This document shows, one piece after another, positions 1 through 5,912 of a stretch of DNA of 11,376 nucleotides. A program made the position numbers and the translations under genes. Under the pieces are notes generated by a model. It was not told where the DNA came from. It was given only the letters and a program-made list of their open reading frames with translations, and ran no database searches. The DNA comes from a bacterium (GTDB lineage Bacteria; Patescibacteriota; Minisyncoccia; Phycocordibacterales; UBA10002), in the NCBI GenBank assembly GCA_030697445.1, contig JAUYPY010000032.1, positions 1 through 11,376 of the forward strand, in the 5' to 3' direction. Positions within the stretch are counted from its first letter, which is position 1; the number at the start of each line of letters is the position of its first letter.

Positions 1-45
1 TGGAGTTATAGTTGTTCATTGATTTTCGACTATTTCCACTTACAT

Positions 46-84
46 ACTCGCGACCGTGAAATACGGTCGCGAGTTTTTCTTTTT
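46..84 (+). terminator. Rho-independent terminator of an upstream plus-strand gene
   Basis: A perfect 12-bp stem (46-57 ACTCGCGACCGT with 63-74) closes a 5-nt loop and is followed on the plus strand by a T-rich run (TTTTT C TTTTT). Read on the minus strand the hairpin has no U-tract, so it does not terminate hpf. The gene it serves must end at or before the left edge; one frame has a TGA at 20-22, which would fit a gene tail, but too little is present to call it. Confidence 0.85.
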
Positions 85-120
85 CAAAACACGAAAGCGA
101 GGAAGTACCTATGCCGAGTG

Positions 121-576
121 TTACTTCTTCCACCACTTCCATTTGATAGACGGCACTTTGAAGCGCGGCATCTTGAAGCGCGGCACGCGCACATATTTCA
201 TACTCGTGCCATACCAGCCGCGAAGCATCTCCTTCATCGCACGCCGACTACGGCGCAAGAATGAAATGCGCATCCCCTTCGCGCGCCCAAACCCGGTCTC
301 CAACTCGTCGCGCGCGTCGTCTATTGCCGCGTAAATGGTCGGCCGTTCCGCGACGGCACGGAAATTGCCGTGCCGCGAGCGCAGGTTAAACTCCGCGCGA
401 AACACATCGCCGTCATGGTGCCGCGTCGTGCGTCCCACTTCAATTTGAACTTTAAGCGTCGGCTCGCTCATCGCTACGATACCCGAGAGCGACAAAAAAC
501 GCCGCTCTACATACTCGCGCAATTCCGACGAGAGTGCCATATTGGTTGCTTTGATATTGAAAGAAGTCGGCAACAT
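121..576 (-). CDS. hpf: Ribosome hibernation promoting factor, short HPF/RaiA type with a basic repeat tail
   Basis: This 151-aa protein matches the S30AE (HPF/YfiA) fold. Residues about 1-100 read as the usual beta-alpha-beta-beta-beta-alpha domain: an N-terminal strand, the helix LREYVERRFLSLSG, strands around KVQIEVGRTT and FRAEFNLRS, and a helix AAIDDARDELETG. Family members sit in the decoding channel of the 30S subunit and silence ribosomes in starvation. The dimerising C-terminal domain of long HPF is missing. Instead there is a strongly basic tail of about 50 residues ending in tandem PRFK units and Trp/Lys residues. The ATG at 576 has AGGA 4 nt upstream. The PEBP gene ends 19 nt before this start on the same strand, so the two are probably co-transcribed, although a TATAAT at 590-585 could give hpf its own start. 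Assignment is firm for the domain; the tail function is unknown. Confidence 0.88.
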   Translation of the reverse strand: MLPTSFNIKATNMALSSELREYVERRFLSLSGIVAMSEPTLKVQIEVGRTTRHHDGDVFRAEFNLRSRHGNFRAVAERPTIYAAIDDARDELETGFGRAKGMRISFLRRSRRAMKEMLRGWYGTSMKYVRVPRFKMPRFKVPSIKWKWWKK

Positions 577-584
577 TATTTCCT

Positions 585-614
585 ATTATAACGCACTACT
601 TACTTCTTTTGTAA
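585..614 (-). promoter_or_regulatory. Possible internal promoter and SD of hpf
   Basis: On the minus strand a perfect TATAAT (590-585) stands 8 nt before the hpf ATG, with AGGA inside that gap. The best -35 is a weak TTACAA (614-609) at 18 bp. Transcription from here would give an almost leaderless message. The box overlaps the PEBP-hpf junction, so it could also be chance. Confidence 0.35.
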
Positions 615-1219
615 CGCGCTACCAGTTGCGCTTCCGCGAGTACAACCCCTTTCATACCTGCAAGCACTTCTGCTTTTGAACTACCCACTCGAAGCGGTAG
701 CGTGCGGCTGAGCGCGTAGAGGTGAAATACATACCGATGTTCCTTGCCTTTCGGCGGACATGGCGCTCCATAACCGGTTGTTCCCCACGAATTCTTCCCA
801 ACTCGCCCTGATGGCTCTTTACCTTCCGGAATCTCTTGCGCCGTCGGCGGGATGTTAAACACAACCCAATGCGTCCATATTCCTTTTGGCGCATCCTGGT
901 CGTCCATAATCAAAACAAGCGACTGCGCTTTCTCCGGCACGCCGGATATAAAAAGCGGAGGTGATATATTTACACCATCGCATGTGTAACGCGAAGGCAT
1001 TGCATTCCCGTTTGAAAACGTCGCGCTTGAAAGCGCAAACACCTGTTTCTTTGACTTCGTGTTTATTTCCGCGCCTCCAATTCCAGCTATTTGCTCGGTA
1101 CGAGGCGGATTGGAAAGAAATGTAATGAACCGGTCAAACCAAGAAGTGCCCGACGGGTTAAACGCGAGCAAAGAAAACATAAGTGTAACTCCGAGAATAA
1201 TGCCTCCAGCGAGTTCCAT
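596..1219 (-). CDS. Membrane-anchored YbhB/YbcL-type PEBP protein
   Basis: This 207-aa protein belongs to the phosphatidylethanolamine-binding / Raf kinase inhibitor-like family (bacterial YbhB/YbcL branch). Hallmarks are RYTCDGVNISPPL (about 77-89), the ligand-pocket motif MDDQDAP (105-111), THWVVFNIP (116-124) and GYGAPCPPKGKEHRYVFHLYAL (from about 149). Residues 5-20 form a hydrophobic helix with few charges before it, so the domain is probably held outside the cytoplasmic membrane by an uncleaved signal anchor. A linker of about 40 residues separates anchor and domain. The biochemical role of bacterial PEBPs is unsettled; small-ligand or lipid binding is likely. The ATG at 1219 has AAGGA 4 nt upstream, one of the few good SD sites in the window. 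hpf follows after 19 nt, and typA diverges from it. Confidence 0.9.
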   Translation of the reverse strand: MELAGGIILGVTLMFSLLAFNPSGTSWFDRFITFLSNPPRTEQIAGIGGAEINTKSKKQVFALSSATFSNGNAMPSRYTCDGVNISPPLFISGVPEKAQSLVLIMDDQDAPKGIWTHWVVFNIPPTAQEIPEGKEPSGRVGKNSWGTTGYGAPCPPKGKEHRYVFHLYALSRTLPLRVGSSKAEVLAGMKGVVLAEAQLVARYKRSK

Positions 1220-1249
1220 GCAGTCCTTTTACCACACAAAATGTGATGA

Positions 1250-1270
1250 TGCAAATTCGCACAATTTGCA
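1250..1270. promoter_or_regulatory. Operator-like inverted repeat in the PEBP/typA divergent region
   Basis: A perfect 8-bp inverted repeat, TGCAAATT (1250-1257) and AATTTGCA (1263-1270), has a 5-bp spacer. Its right arm overlaps the proposed typA -35 (1266-1271) and it lies in the leader region of PEBP. The position fits a dimeric repressor site acting on both genes; no regulator is identified. Confidence 0.45.
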
Positions 1271-1294
1271 CTCTTTGGTGTTTTATCGTATTAT
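1266..1294 (+). promoter_or_regulatory. typA promoter
   Basis: TTGCAC (1266-1271), a 17-bp spacer and TATTAT (1289-1294, one mismatch to TATAAT) predict a start near 1301 and a leader of about 38 nt. That leader begins with a small hairpin, TGGCC-GCGA-GGCCA (1308-1321), which has a GNRA tetraloop. A TATAAT on the opposite strand at 1295-1290 may serve PEBP, but it lacks a good -35. Confidence 0.55.
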
Positions 1295-1338
1295 AAAAGC
1301 GAAATCGTGGCCGCGAGGCCATTTTCATTTGTACTTCT

Positions 1339-3156
1339 ATGGAAATTAGAAACATCGCAATCATCGCCCATGTGGACCACGGTAAGACGACACTCACCGA
1401 TGCTCTTCTCGCGCAGTCAGGCGTGGGGAAAGCCGGCGCGTCTATGGATTCAAACGCGCTCGAGCAAGAACGCGGTATTACGATTTATGCGAAAAATACT
1501 TCAATCCCCTACAAAGGCGGGAAGATAAATATTGTGGACACGCCCGGGCACGCGGACTTCGGAAGCGAGGTGGAGCGCGTACTCCGCTCCATTGATTGCG
1601 TACTCCTTGTCGTAGACGCGCAGGAAGGCCCGATGCCACAGACGCGCTTCGTGCTGAAGAAATCGCTGGAACTTGGGCTGAAACCAATTGTTGTTATAAA
1701 CAAAATAGACAAGCCCGCGGCAGACGCGGAACGGACGCACGAGCAGGTACTTGAGCTTTTCTTTGAACTGGGCGCCTCGGACGCGCAAGCAAACTTCCCT
1801 ATCGTGTACGCCATAGGCCGCGAAGGAGTGGCGAAGAAAAAATTGACCGACGAGTCCAAAGACCTGACACCTCTTCTTGATACGATTCTGGAATATGTTC
1901 CGCCTGCCTCCACGCCAGAGTTGGCGGCGAAGCCACTTCGCCTCCAACCATTTAACCTCGCGTACGACAACTTCCTAGGTCGTATGGCGGTCGCGCGTAT
2001 CTACGATGGCGTGGTTAAATCCGGAATGAATGTGTTTATAAAAAACCAAAAAGGCGAAGTGCGCACGGGAAAAATTATTAAACTTTTCACTTGGAACGGA
2101 ATGGAAAAAAGCGAAGTGCAAGAAGTGTCGGCGGGAGATATCGCGCTCGTCGCCGGGCTTACCGATATTGAAATTGGCGAAACCGTATCAGCAGAAAAAG
2201 ATGCGGAAGCGCTCCCAACTATTACGATTGACGAACCAACGATTGAGCTCCAATTTCTCGTCAATAATTCCCCATTTGGCGGGCGCGACGGTAAGTTTGT
2301 GACCTCGCGCCAAATACGCGACTACTTGGAGCGCGAGCTTGAAGTAAATGTGGGGCTCAAAGTTGACTTTTCATCCAACGAATATTTCAAAGTGCTCGGG
2401 CGCGGCGAATTGCATATTGCAATACTGTTGGAAAATATGCGCCGCGCCGGATACGAAGTGCAAGTGTCGCAACCGCAGGTCATCATCCGCGAGGAAGTTG
2501 TAAGTACCGAACCGCTTGTGGTGAACAAAGTTGAACCATTTGAAGAAGTAATTATAGACACGCCGCTTGCGTACCAAGGGGTCGTAATTGAAAAGCTGGG
2601 GCGGCGCGCGTTTATCATCAAGAATATACACGAGCACGCGGGCGCGGTGCGGCTTACCCTTGAAGGTCCGACGCGCGGGCTTTTGGGCTATCGCAATCAG
2701 TTTGTGGTAGACACGCGCGGCGAGGGCATTATGTCCTCGCGCGTCGTCGGCTTCAAGCCGTATGCGGGTGAAATATCAAAACGCGCGGTTGGTTCTATGC
2801 TCTCAATGGCAACCGGCAAAGCGCTTGGCTACGCGCTGTGGGGATTCCAAGAGCGCGGCGTTTTGTATATCGGCCCGGGCACGGAAGTGTATGAGGGAAT
2901 GGTTATCGGCAATACTTCAAAGGGCGAGCAAATGTCGGTCAACCCAACCAAAGGCAAACAGCTTTCCAATGTGCGCGCCTCGGGCACCGACGAAGCGATA
3001 GACCTCGTGCCCGCGTACGAACTTACGATTGAACGCGGGCTGGAAGTAATGGCGGAAGACGAGTATTTGGAAATTACGCCGAAGAGCGTGCGCCTCCGCA
3101 AAAAATATCTGACCGAAATAGACCGAAACCGCGCGAAGCGCGCGGATGGAAAATAA
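1339..3156 (+). CDS. typA: Ribosome-associated GTPase TypA/BipA
   Basis: This 605-aa protein is a full-length TypA/BipA, a translational GTPase that binds 70S ribosomes and helps 50S assembly and stress adaptation. The G motifs are intact: G1 AHVDHGKTT (10-18), the switch I element ERGITI (44-49), G3 DTPGHADF (67-74) and G4 NKID (121-124). EF-G-like domains II, III and V follow, then the BipA-specific C-terminal domain, recognisable from LSNVRASGTDEAIDL and the ending EDEYLEITPKSVRLRKKYL. Family length is about 600-615 aa, so nothing is missing. The ATG at 1339 is chosen because family members start with M(E)xIRNIAIIAHVDHGK; no SD sequence precedes it. The gene stands alone, divergent from PEBP and convergent with the tRNA gene. 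Confidence 0.98.
   Translation: MEIRNIAIIAHVDHGKTTLTDALLAQSGVGKAGASMDSNALEQERGITIYAKNTSIPYKGGKINIVDTPGHADFGSEVERVLRSIDCVLLVVDAQEGPMPQTRFVLKKSLELGLKPIVVINKIDKPAADAERTHEQVLELFFELGASDAQANFPIVYAIGREGVAKKKLTDESKDLTPLLDTILEYVPPASTPELAAKPLRLQPFNLAYDNFLGRMAVARIYDGVVKSGMNVFIKNQKGEVRTGKIIKLFTWNGMEKSEVQEVSAGDIALVAGLTDIEIGETVSAEKDAEALPTITIDEPTIELQFLVNNSPFGGRDGKFVTSRQIRDYLERELEVNVGLKVDFSSNEYFKVLGRGELHIAILLENMRRAGYEVQVSQPQVIIREEVVSTEPLVVNKVEPFEEVIIDTPLAYQGVVIEKLGRRAFIIKNIHEHAGAVRLTLEGPTRGLLGYRNQFVVDTRGEGIMSSRVVGFKPYAGEISKRAVGSMLSMATGKALGYALWGFQERGVLYIGPGTEVYEGMVIGNTSKGEQMSVNPTKGKQLSNVRASGTDEAIDLVPAYELTIERGLEVMAEDEYLEITPKSVRLRKKYLTEIDRNRAKRADGK
3129..3145 (-). terminator. Possible terminator hairpin for the tRNA transcript, inside the typA 3' end
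   Basis: CCGCGCG (3129-3135) and CGCGCGG (3139-3145) form a 7-bp all-GC stem with a 3-nt loop. In the minus direction, about 34 nt beyond the tRNA 3' end, it is followed by only three U residues (UUUCGG). It is the only strong hairpin downstream of the tRNA, but it also encodes the NRAKRA end of TypA, so the structure may be incidental. Confidence 0.3.
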
Positions 3157-3178
3157 AGAAAATATATTCCGTTTGTTT

Positions 3179-3249
3179 TGGACCTATGGGGAGTCGAACC
3201 CCAACTTAATCCATGCCATGGATCCGTGATACCGCTTCACTATAGGCCC
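3179..3249 (-). tRNA. tRNA-Ala (anticodon GGC)
   Basis: The 71-nt minus-strand gene folds into a full cloverleaf. The acceptor is GGGCCTA/TAGGTCC, the D-stem GTGA/TCAC with a 7-nt loop, the anticodon stem GATCC/GGATT with loop ATGGCAT, the variable region is 4 nt, and the T-arm is TGGGG-TTCGACT-CCCCA. The anticodon GGC reads alanine GCC codons. The assignment is confirmed by the G3-U70 wobble in the acceptor stem, the alanine identity element, and by the A32-U38 pair typical of this isoacceptor. The discriminator is A73 and no CCA is encoded, so CCA must be added after transcription. The D-loop is short, which explains the low length. Confidence 0.95.
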
Positions 3250-3320
3250 CTTTATACTACTACAAAAATACCCTATCATCATACACGCCAGCGCCACCCA
3301 TTTCCACTTCTCTCATCTTT

Positions 3321-3356
3321 TGTCTATGGAATGGTTCGGGCGAAGGGTTCCATATA
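3321..3356. repeat. 36-bp direct repeat, copy 1, with internal inverted repeat
   Basis: This copy is identical over 36 bp to 4338-4373, in the same orientation; similarity stops sharply at both ends. Inside, TATGGAA (3325-3331) pairs with TTCCATA (3348-3354) and TTCG (3335-3338) with CGAA (3341-3344), with TGG/GGG between them. It begins 36 bp beyond the stop codon of the ArsR-like gene. No T-run follows on either strand, so it is not a standard terminator. Confidence 0.95.
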
Positions 3357-3392
3357 GAATTCAAGAAAGTTTTTTCGCTTTTATTTTGATTT

Positions 3393-3653
3393 TTATATTA
3401 ATTCAATAATCGCTTTGGCGGATGGATCCAAACTATCGGCAATACGGTAATGCATCTCGTACATACTTTGCTGCCTATCTACCACATCAACACGAAACAA
3501 AATTGAGAGATGTTTTGAAGTCGCTTTGTACGAACATTTAGTATTTCTTGAAATATCTACAACTGACGCAGATGTATGCGCTTTCAGATGCTTGACGATT
3601 TTCAGTCGGCTTATATTGCCGAACGCTTTCATGATTTTCTCAAGTTTTTTCAT
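3393..3653 (-). CDS. ArsR-type winged-helix transcription regulator
   Basis: This 86-aa protein has the ArsR/SmtB pattern: KAFGNISRLKIVKHLKAH (9-26), a helix-turn-helix VVDISRNTKCSYKATSKHLSIL (31-52) and a short beta wing with an aromatic/basic end (about 60-71). Members bind operators as dimers and usually repress their own operon. The classic metal-binding ELCVCD motif in the recognition region is missing and there is only one Cys (40), so a metal sensor of the ArsR/SmtB alpha-3 type is unlikely. The start is 13 nt after the stop of the methyltransferase gene, with no SD sequence between, which suggests translation coupled to the upstream gene. The pair is probably one transcript, and the neighbour is the likely target. 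Confidence 0.8.
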   Translation of the reverse strand: MKKLEKIMKAFGNISRLKIVKHLKAHTSASVVDISRNTKCSYKATSKHLSILFRVDVVDRQQSMYEMHYRIADSLDPSAKAIIELI

Positions 3654-3666
3654 AAAGAAAAATGCT

Positions 3667-4290
3667 TTACGCAGTCGCTTCTATTTGTTGGAATATTCCG
3701 AGAAAGAACTTCTTACTTGTTTTTACACTCAATCCGGCTGACGCGATTATATTCAATGGCTCGCTAAGCAATCGGCAACTGTGTTTTTGGAAATGTTTAT
3801 CGGACTTTCTTATCTGCCATCGCGATATCCAGCCAATGTCGCTTTTGCCATGTTCTAAGAAAAGCACGCGCCCGCCCTTTTTACACACCCGCGCCATTTC
3901 TATTGCTGCTTTTACTGGATGCGGAATAGTGCATAAGGTAAGGGTTGAGACCACAACATCAAAATAACCGTCTGGAAATTCTAGATTTTCCGCATCCATT
4001 TCACGAAAGTCCACAGAAAGTCCGCGCTTGTTTGCTTTATGTTCTGCGATTTTTAACATTTCGGGACTTGCGTCTATGCCAGTTAACACAATATCGCTAC
4101 GATAGTACGGAAAATTTGCTCCAGTGCCTATACCAACTTCCAACACTCTTCCGGAAATTTTAGAAAAAAGTTCGCGTCTTTTTTTGTGTAAGAGAAAAAA
4201 CTCAACCGGCTTTACCAAAAAATCATACCACCGCGCTTGGCAGTTATAGATATTCTTAATGGTTTGTATACCGTTTGTTTGCTCATTCAT
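3667..4290 (-). CDS. Class I SAM-dependent methyltransferase (UbiE/PmtA/METTL7-like)
   Basis: This protein of 207 aa has a Rossmann methyltransferase core. Motif I is VLEVGIGTGANF (49-60), the acidic loop after beta-2 is GIDASPEML (71-79), then MDAENLEFPDGYFDVVVSTLTLCTIPHP and the post-motif RVCKKGGRVLFLEHGKS. The EVGIGTGxNF, TLTLCTI and LFLEHG signatures resemble phospholipid N-methyltransferases and METTL7-like enzymes more than small-molecule O-methyltransferases. The arsenite methyltransferase Cys pattern is not evident, so the ArsR neighbour alone should not be read as arsenic resistance. I prefer ATG at 4290, with GGAAG about 9 nt upstream. A GTG at 4308 would add six residues but its GGAG is only 1 nt away. 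Substrate is unknown. The gene is AT-rich and lies between the two 36-bp repeats. Confidence 0.85.
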   Translation of the reverse strand: MNEQTNGIQTIKNIYNCQARWYDFLVKPVEFFLLHKKRRELFSKISGRVLEVGIGTGANFPYYRSDIVLTGIDASPEMLKIAEHKANKRGLSVDFREMDAENLEFPDGYFDVVVSTLTLCTIPHPVKAAIEMARVCKKGGRVLFLEHGKSDIGWISRWQIRKSDKHFQKHSCRLLSEPLNIIASAGLSVKTSKKFFLGIFQQIEATA

Positions 4291-4337
4291 CTTTTTATTC
4301 TTCCACACACTCCGTTCAAACTCAATATTATCTATAG

Positions 4338-4373
4338 TGTCTATGGAATGGTTCGGGCGAAGGGTTCCATATA
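4338..4373. repeat. 36-bp direct repeat, copy 2
   Basis: This is an exact, same-orientation copy of 3321-3356. It lies 42 bp past the stop of the His-rich gene and 47 bp before the methyltransferase start on the minus strand. The flanks share no similarity with those of copy 1. Confidence 0.95.
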
Positions 4374-4415
4374 CCGAAACGGAAAAAGAACGAAACGAAT
4401 GGATGGAAAATATAT

Positions 4416-4853
4416 TTACTCAAAATACAATTCAATTTTGTCTTTGTCTTTCATTGGGTAATCGAGAAGTTCGATGTTTTCGACACCGTTCACCGTCATC
4501 CGCGGTGTTGTGGTGCCAAAGTCCGCAAAGGTCTTGTTCCATACCCTGAAAAACACGCCGAGCTTTGTGTTGCTCTTCTTCACCAGCCCTTGCATTTCCA
4601 GATGAATAACACCAGTCGCATCGTGCGTATGCACCGGGTTGTGCACCGCGCTGATGCCGATGTTTGCCGGAATCCCCTGCCGTTCCTCTTTCACAAAAAT
4701 CGTGAGTTCCGGATGCCAATGCAAGCCAGTGCGCGAGAGAACTTCCGGGTCTGCCGTTGAAGGTCCGGAAAATACCTTCACGGCAACGAGCGCGATTCCT
4801 ACCACTACTACAAGCACACCTATTACGATAAGCGTTGGTTTTGAATCTTTCAT
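4416..4853 (-). CDS. Anchored His-rich HWHP/HTHD protein of unknown function
   Basis: This 145-aa protein has one N-terminal transmembrane helix (about 8-29) and a compact external domain. Conserved-looking blocks are GLHWHPELTIFV (43-54), IPANIGI (61-67), VHTHDATGVIHLE (74-86), LGVFFRVWNKTFADFG and RMTVNG. I know this arrangement from uncharacterised proteins of CPR and other bacteria, where the His pairs recur. H45, H47, H75, H77 and H84 could together bind a metal such as copper, but no activity has been established that I can cite. No SD precedes the ATG; a minus-strand TACAAT lies 9 nt upstream. It is divergent from the PAP2 gene over a 28-bp gap. Confidence 0.75.
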   Translation of the reverse strand: MKDSKPTLIVIGVLVVVVGIALVAVKVFSGPSTADPEVLSRTGLHWHPELTIFVKEERQGIPANIGISAVHNPVHTHDATGVIHLEMQGLVKKSNTKLGVFFRVWNKTFADFGTTTPRMTVNGVENIELLDYPMKDKDKIELYFE

Positions 4854-4869
4854 AATGCGTATATTGTAC

Positions 4870-4875
4870 TATACT
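4870..4875 (+). promoter_or_regulatory. -10 box of the PAP2 gene, near-leaderless
   Basis: TATACT ends 6 nt before the ATG at 4882, so transcription would begin at or next to the start codon. The -35 is poor (CTTTCA at 17 bp). The same 28-bp gap holds a minus-strand TACAAT for the His-rich gene, and GTATA/TATAC half-sites overlap both. Confidence 0.4.
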
Positions 4876-4881
4876 ATCGGT

Positions 4882-5394
4882 ATGGACACATCACTTTTCC
4901 CCCTGCTTAACAATCTCGCGGGGCAATCGCGCGCACTTGATGCGGTAATTATTTTCCTCGCCGAATATTTCCCATATGCAGTTATGCTTGCATTTCTTGC
5001 GCTGCTTTTTTATTCCGGCTATACACAGCGAGAAAAAATCCGCATCTTTTGGAGCACTTTGTTTTCGGTCGCGATTGCACGCTACGGCGTTACCGAACTT
5101 ATCCGCTTTTTCTATCACCGCCCGCGCCCGTTTATTGCCTATGATACACTTCCGCTGTTTCCCGAACACTCGTGGTCGTTCCCTTCCGGACATGCGGCAT
5201 TTTTCTTCGCGCTCGCAACGTCGCTTTATTTTTACAACAAAAAATGGGGCGTGTTGTTTTTCCTCGCAGCAATCATTATTTCCGTAAGCCGCATCGTCGC
5301 GGGCGTGCACTACCCGTCCGACATTCTCGGCGGCGCGCTCGTCGGCATTGCGGTGGCGTATGCGGTGTATCGTATAACAAAAAAATCCCGTTAG
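4882..5394 (+). CDS. PAP2-family membrane phosphatase
   Basis: This 170-aa integral membrane protein carries the three PAP2 signatures: C1 as R-x6-RP (75-83, RFFYHRPRP), C2 PSGH (101-104) and C3 SR-x5-H-x3-D (S136, R137, H143, D147). H143 is the expected phospho-histidine nucleophile and H104 the acid. The usual Lys that opens C1 is an Arg here. Hydrophobic stretches at about 20-45, 55-70, 105-118, 123-140 and 148-165 give five to six helices. Relatives dephosphorylate phosphatidic acid, phosphatidylglycerol phosphate or undecaprenyl diphosphate; the sequence does not choose between these. The open frame runs back to 4639 inside the opposite gene, but MDTSLFPLL at 4882 follows a -10 box and starts the family-like part. 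The stop codon lies in the loop of the terminator. Confidence 0.9.
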   Translation: MDTSLFPLLNNLAGQSRALDAVIIFLAEYFPYAVMLAFLALLFYSGYTQREKIRIFWSTLFSVAIARYGVTELIRFFYHRPRPFIAYDTLPLFPEHSWSFPSGHAAFFFALATSLYFYNKKWGVLFFLAAIIISVSRIVAGVHYPSDILGGALVGIAVAYAVYRITKKSR

Positions 5395-5404
5395 GGATTT
5401 TTTT
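5379..5404. terminator. Bidirectional terminator between PAP2 and RRM genes
   Basis: A7TCCC (5379-5389), loop GTTA and GGGAT7 (5394-5404) form a perfect 11-bp stem that gives a U-tract in either direction. It ends the plus-strand PAP2 gene, whose TAG stop (5392-5394) is in the loop, and the minus-strand RRM gene, whose stop is 20 bp away. Confidence 0.92.
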
Positions 5405-5423
5405 GTTTGAGCAACTTATATTA

Positions 5424-5735
5424 TTAGAAGCTCATGCGGTCTCCGCCGCGGTGATAACCACCACCGCCTCCGCTTCTCGGAGGGCGTTCCGCCATCGGGC
5501 GCGCTTCGTTTACCGTCACCGCGCGGCCGTCCATCTCTTTTCCATTCCACATATCAATCGCTTTCTGCGCATCGGCGTCTTCCATTTCAACAAAACCGAA
5601 ACCGCGTGAGCGGCCCGACATTTTGTCCATAATGACATTCGCAGACACGACAGCGCCTGCTTTCGCAAACGCTTCGCGCATTGACTCTGAAGTGGTAGAG
5701 TAGGAAAGGTTCCCTACATACAATTTCTTTGCCAT
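5424..5735 (-). CDS. RRM-domain RNA-binding protein with Gly-rich tail
   Basis: This 103-aa protein is a single RNA recognition motif. RNP2 is LYVGNL (5-10) and RNP1 is RGFGFVEM (44-51), both with the aromatic residues that stack on RNA bases. The tail from about 84 is rich in Arg, Pro and Gly, including five consecutive Gly, ending in RGGDRMSF. Such small RRM-Gly proteins are known in cyanobacteria and many other bacteria as cold- or stress-related RNA chaperones. No SD sequence precedes the ATG. The 177 bp between this gene and the next divergent gene include a minus-strand TTGAGA (5818-5813 region and 5777-5772) but no convincing -10, so its promoter is not resolved. It shares a terminator with PAP2. 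Confidence 0.93.
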   Translation of the reverse strand: MAKKLYVGNLSYSTTSESMREAFAKAGAVVSANVIMDKMSGRSRGFGFVEMEDADAQKAIDMWNGKEMDGRAVTVNEARPMAERPPRSGGGGGYHRGGDRMSF

Positions 5736-5843
5736 AGTGAGAAAAAAAATACTGCTAACTGTCGCCCGACCTTCTCAATATGGCGCTTAAGCTTTCGCTT
5801 TCACTGACCCCCTTGAGAAAACAACGACCCCCGTATCCTACCA

Positions 5844-5875
5844 TAGTTGCTATTTTTATGCAACTAGCATATAAA
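5844..5875 (+). promoter_or_regulatory. Promoter with overlapping inverted repeat, upstream of the membrane protein
   Basis: TTGCTA (5847-5852), 17 bp and TATAAA (5870-5875) predict a start near 5882. A 7-bp inverted repeat TAGTTGC (5844-5850) / GCAACTA (5860-5866) with a 9-bp AT spacer covers the -35, as a repressor site would. Confidence 0.5.
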
Positions 5876-5910
5876 GCACGAAGCGGAATTTGCTTTCCGC
5901 GAAGTGCTTT
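5873..5910 (+). promoter_or_regulatory. Two-tier hairpin abutting the start codon
   Basis: AAAGCAC/GTGCTTT (5873-5879, 5904-5910) and GCGGAA/TTCCGC (5883-5888, 5895-5900) are stacked across a symmetric GAA/GAA internal loop, with a 6-nt apical loop. The ATG at 5913 starts 2 nt after the hairpin and there is no SD sequence. RNA from the promoter at 5847-5875 would keep only the inner stem. Confidence 0.55.
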
Positions 5911-5912
5911 CC

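Larger units (their letters stand above)
3321..4373 (-). mobile_element. Candidate two-gene cassette bounded by 36-bp direct repeats
   Basis: Two exact 36-bp repeats 1017 bp apart enclose a methyltransferase gene and an ArsR-like gene. The interior is clearly AT-richer than its surroundings (for example 19 G/C in the 60 bases at 4141-4200), which fits acquisition. No integrase or transposase is present inside. On the minus strand each repeat sits just 3' of a gene, as attC sites do in gene cassettes, but the integron core GTTRRRY is absent. Dispersed REP-like repeats that merely flank the two genes are the main alternative. Confidence 0.4.

Noticed and set aside
46..84. Terminator of hpf
   Set aside because: The U-tract is only on the plus strand; in the hpf direction the hairpin is followed by a mixed sequence.
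3393..4290. Arsenic detoxification operon (ArsR plus ArsM)
   Set aside because: The regulator lacks the metal-binding Cys motif and the methyltransferase resembles lipid/METTL7-type enzymes without a clear ArsM Cys set.
3321..4373. Integron attC sites, dif-like sites or a CRISPR array for the 36-bp repeats
   Set aside because: No GTTRRRY/RYYYAAC core, no two 11-bp arms around a 6-bp centre, and only two copies about 1 kb apart with genes between them.
4639..4881. Longer N-terminus for the PAP2 protein
   Set aside because: The extension is antisense to the His-rich gene, is Ser/Thr-rich and not membrane-like, and it would span the divergent promoter region.
5772..5819. Inverted repeat TTCTCAA/TTGAGAA in the RRM upstream region
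   Set aside because: Only 7 bp with a 34-nt gap, no promoter match at proper spacing; too weak to call.
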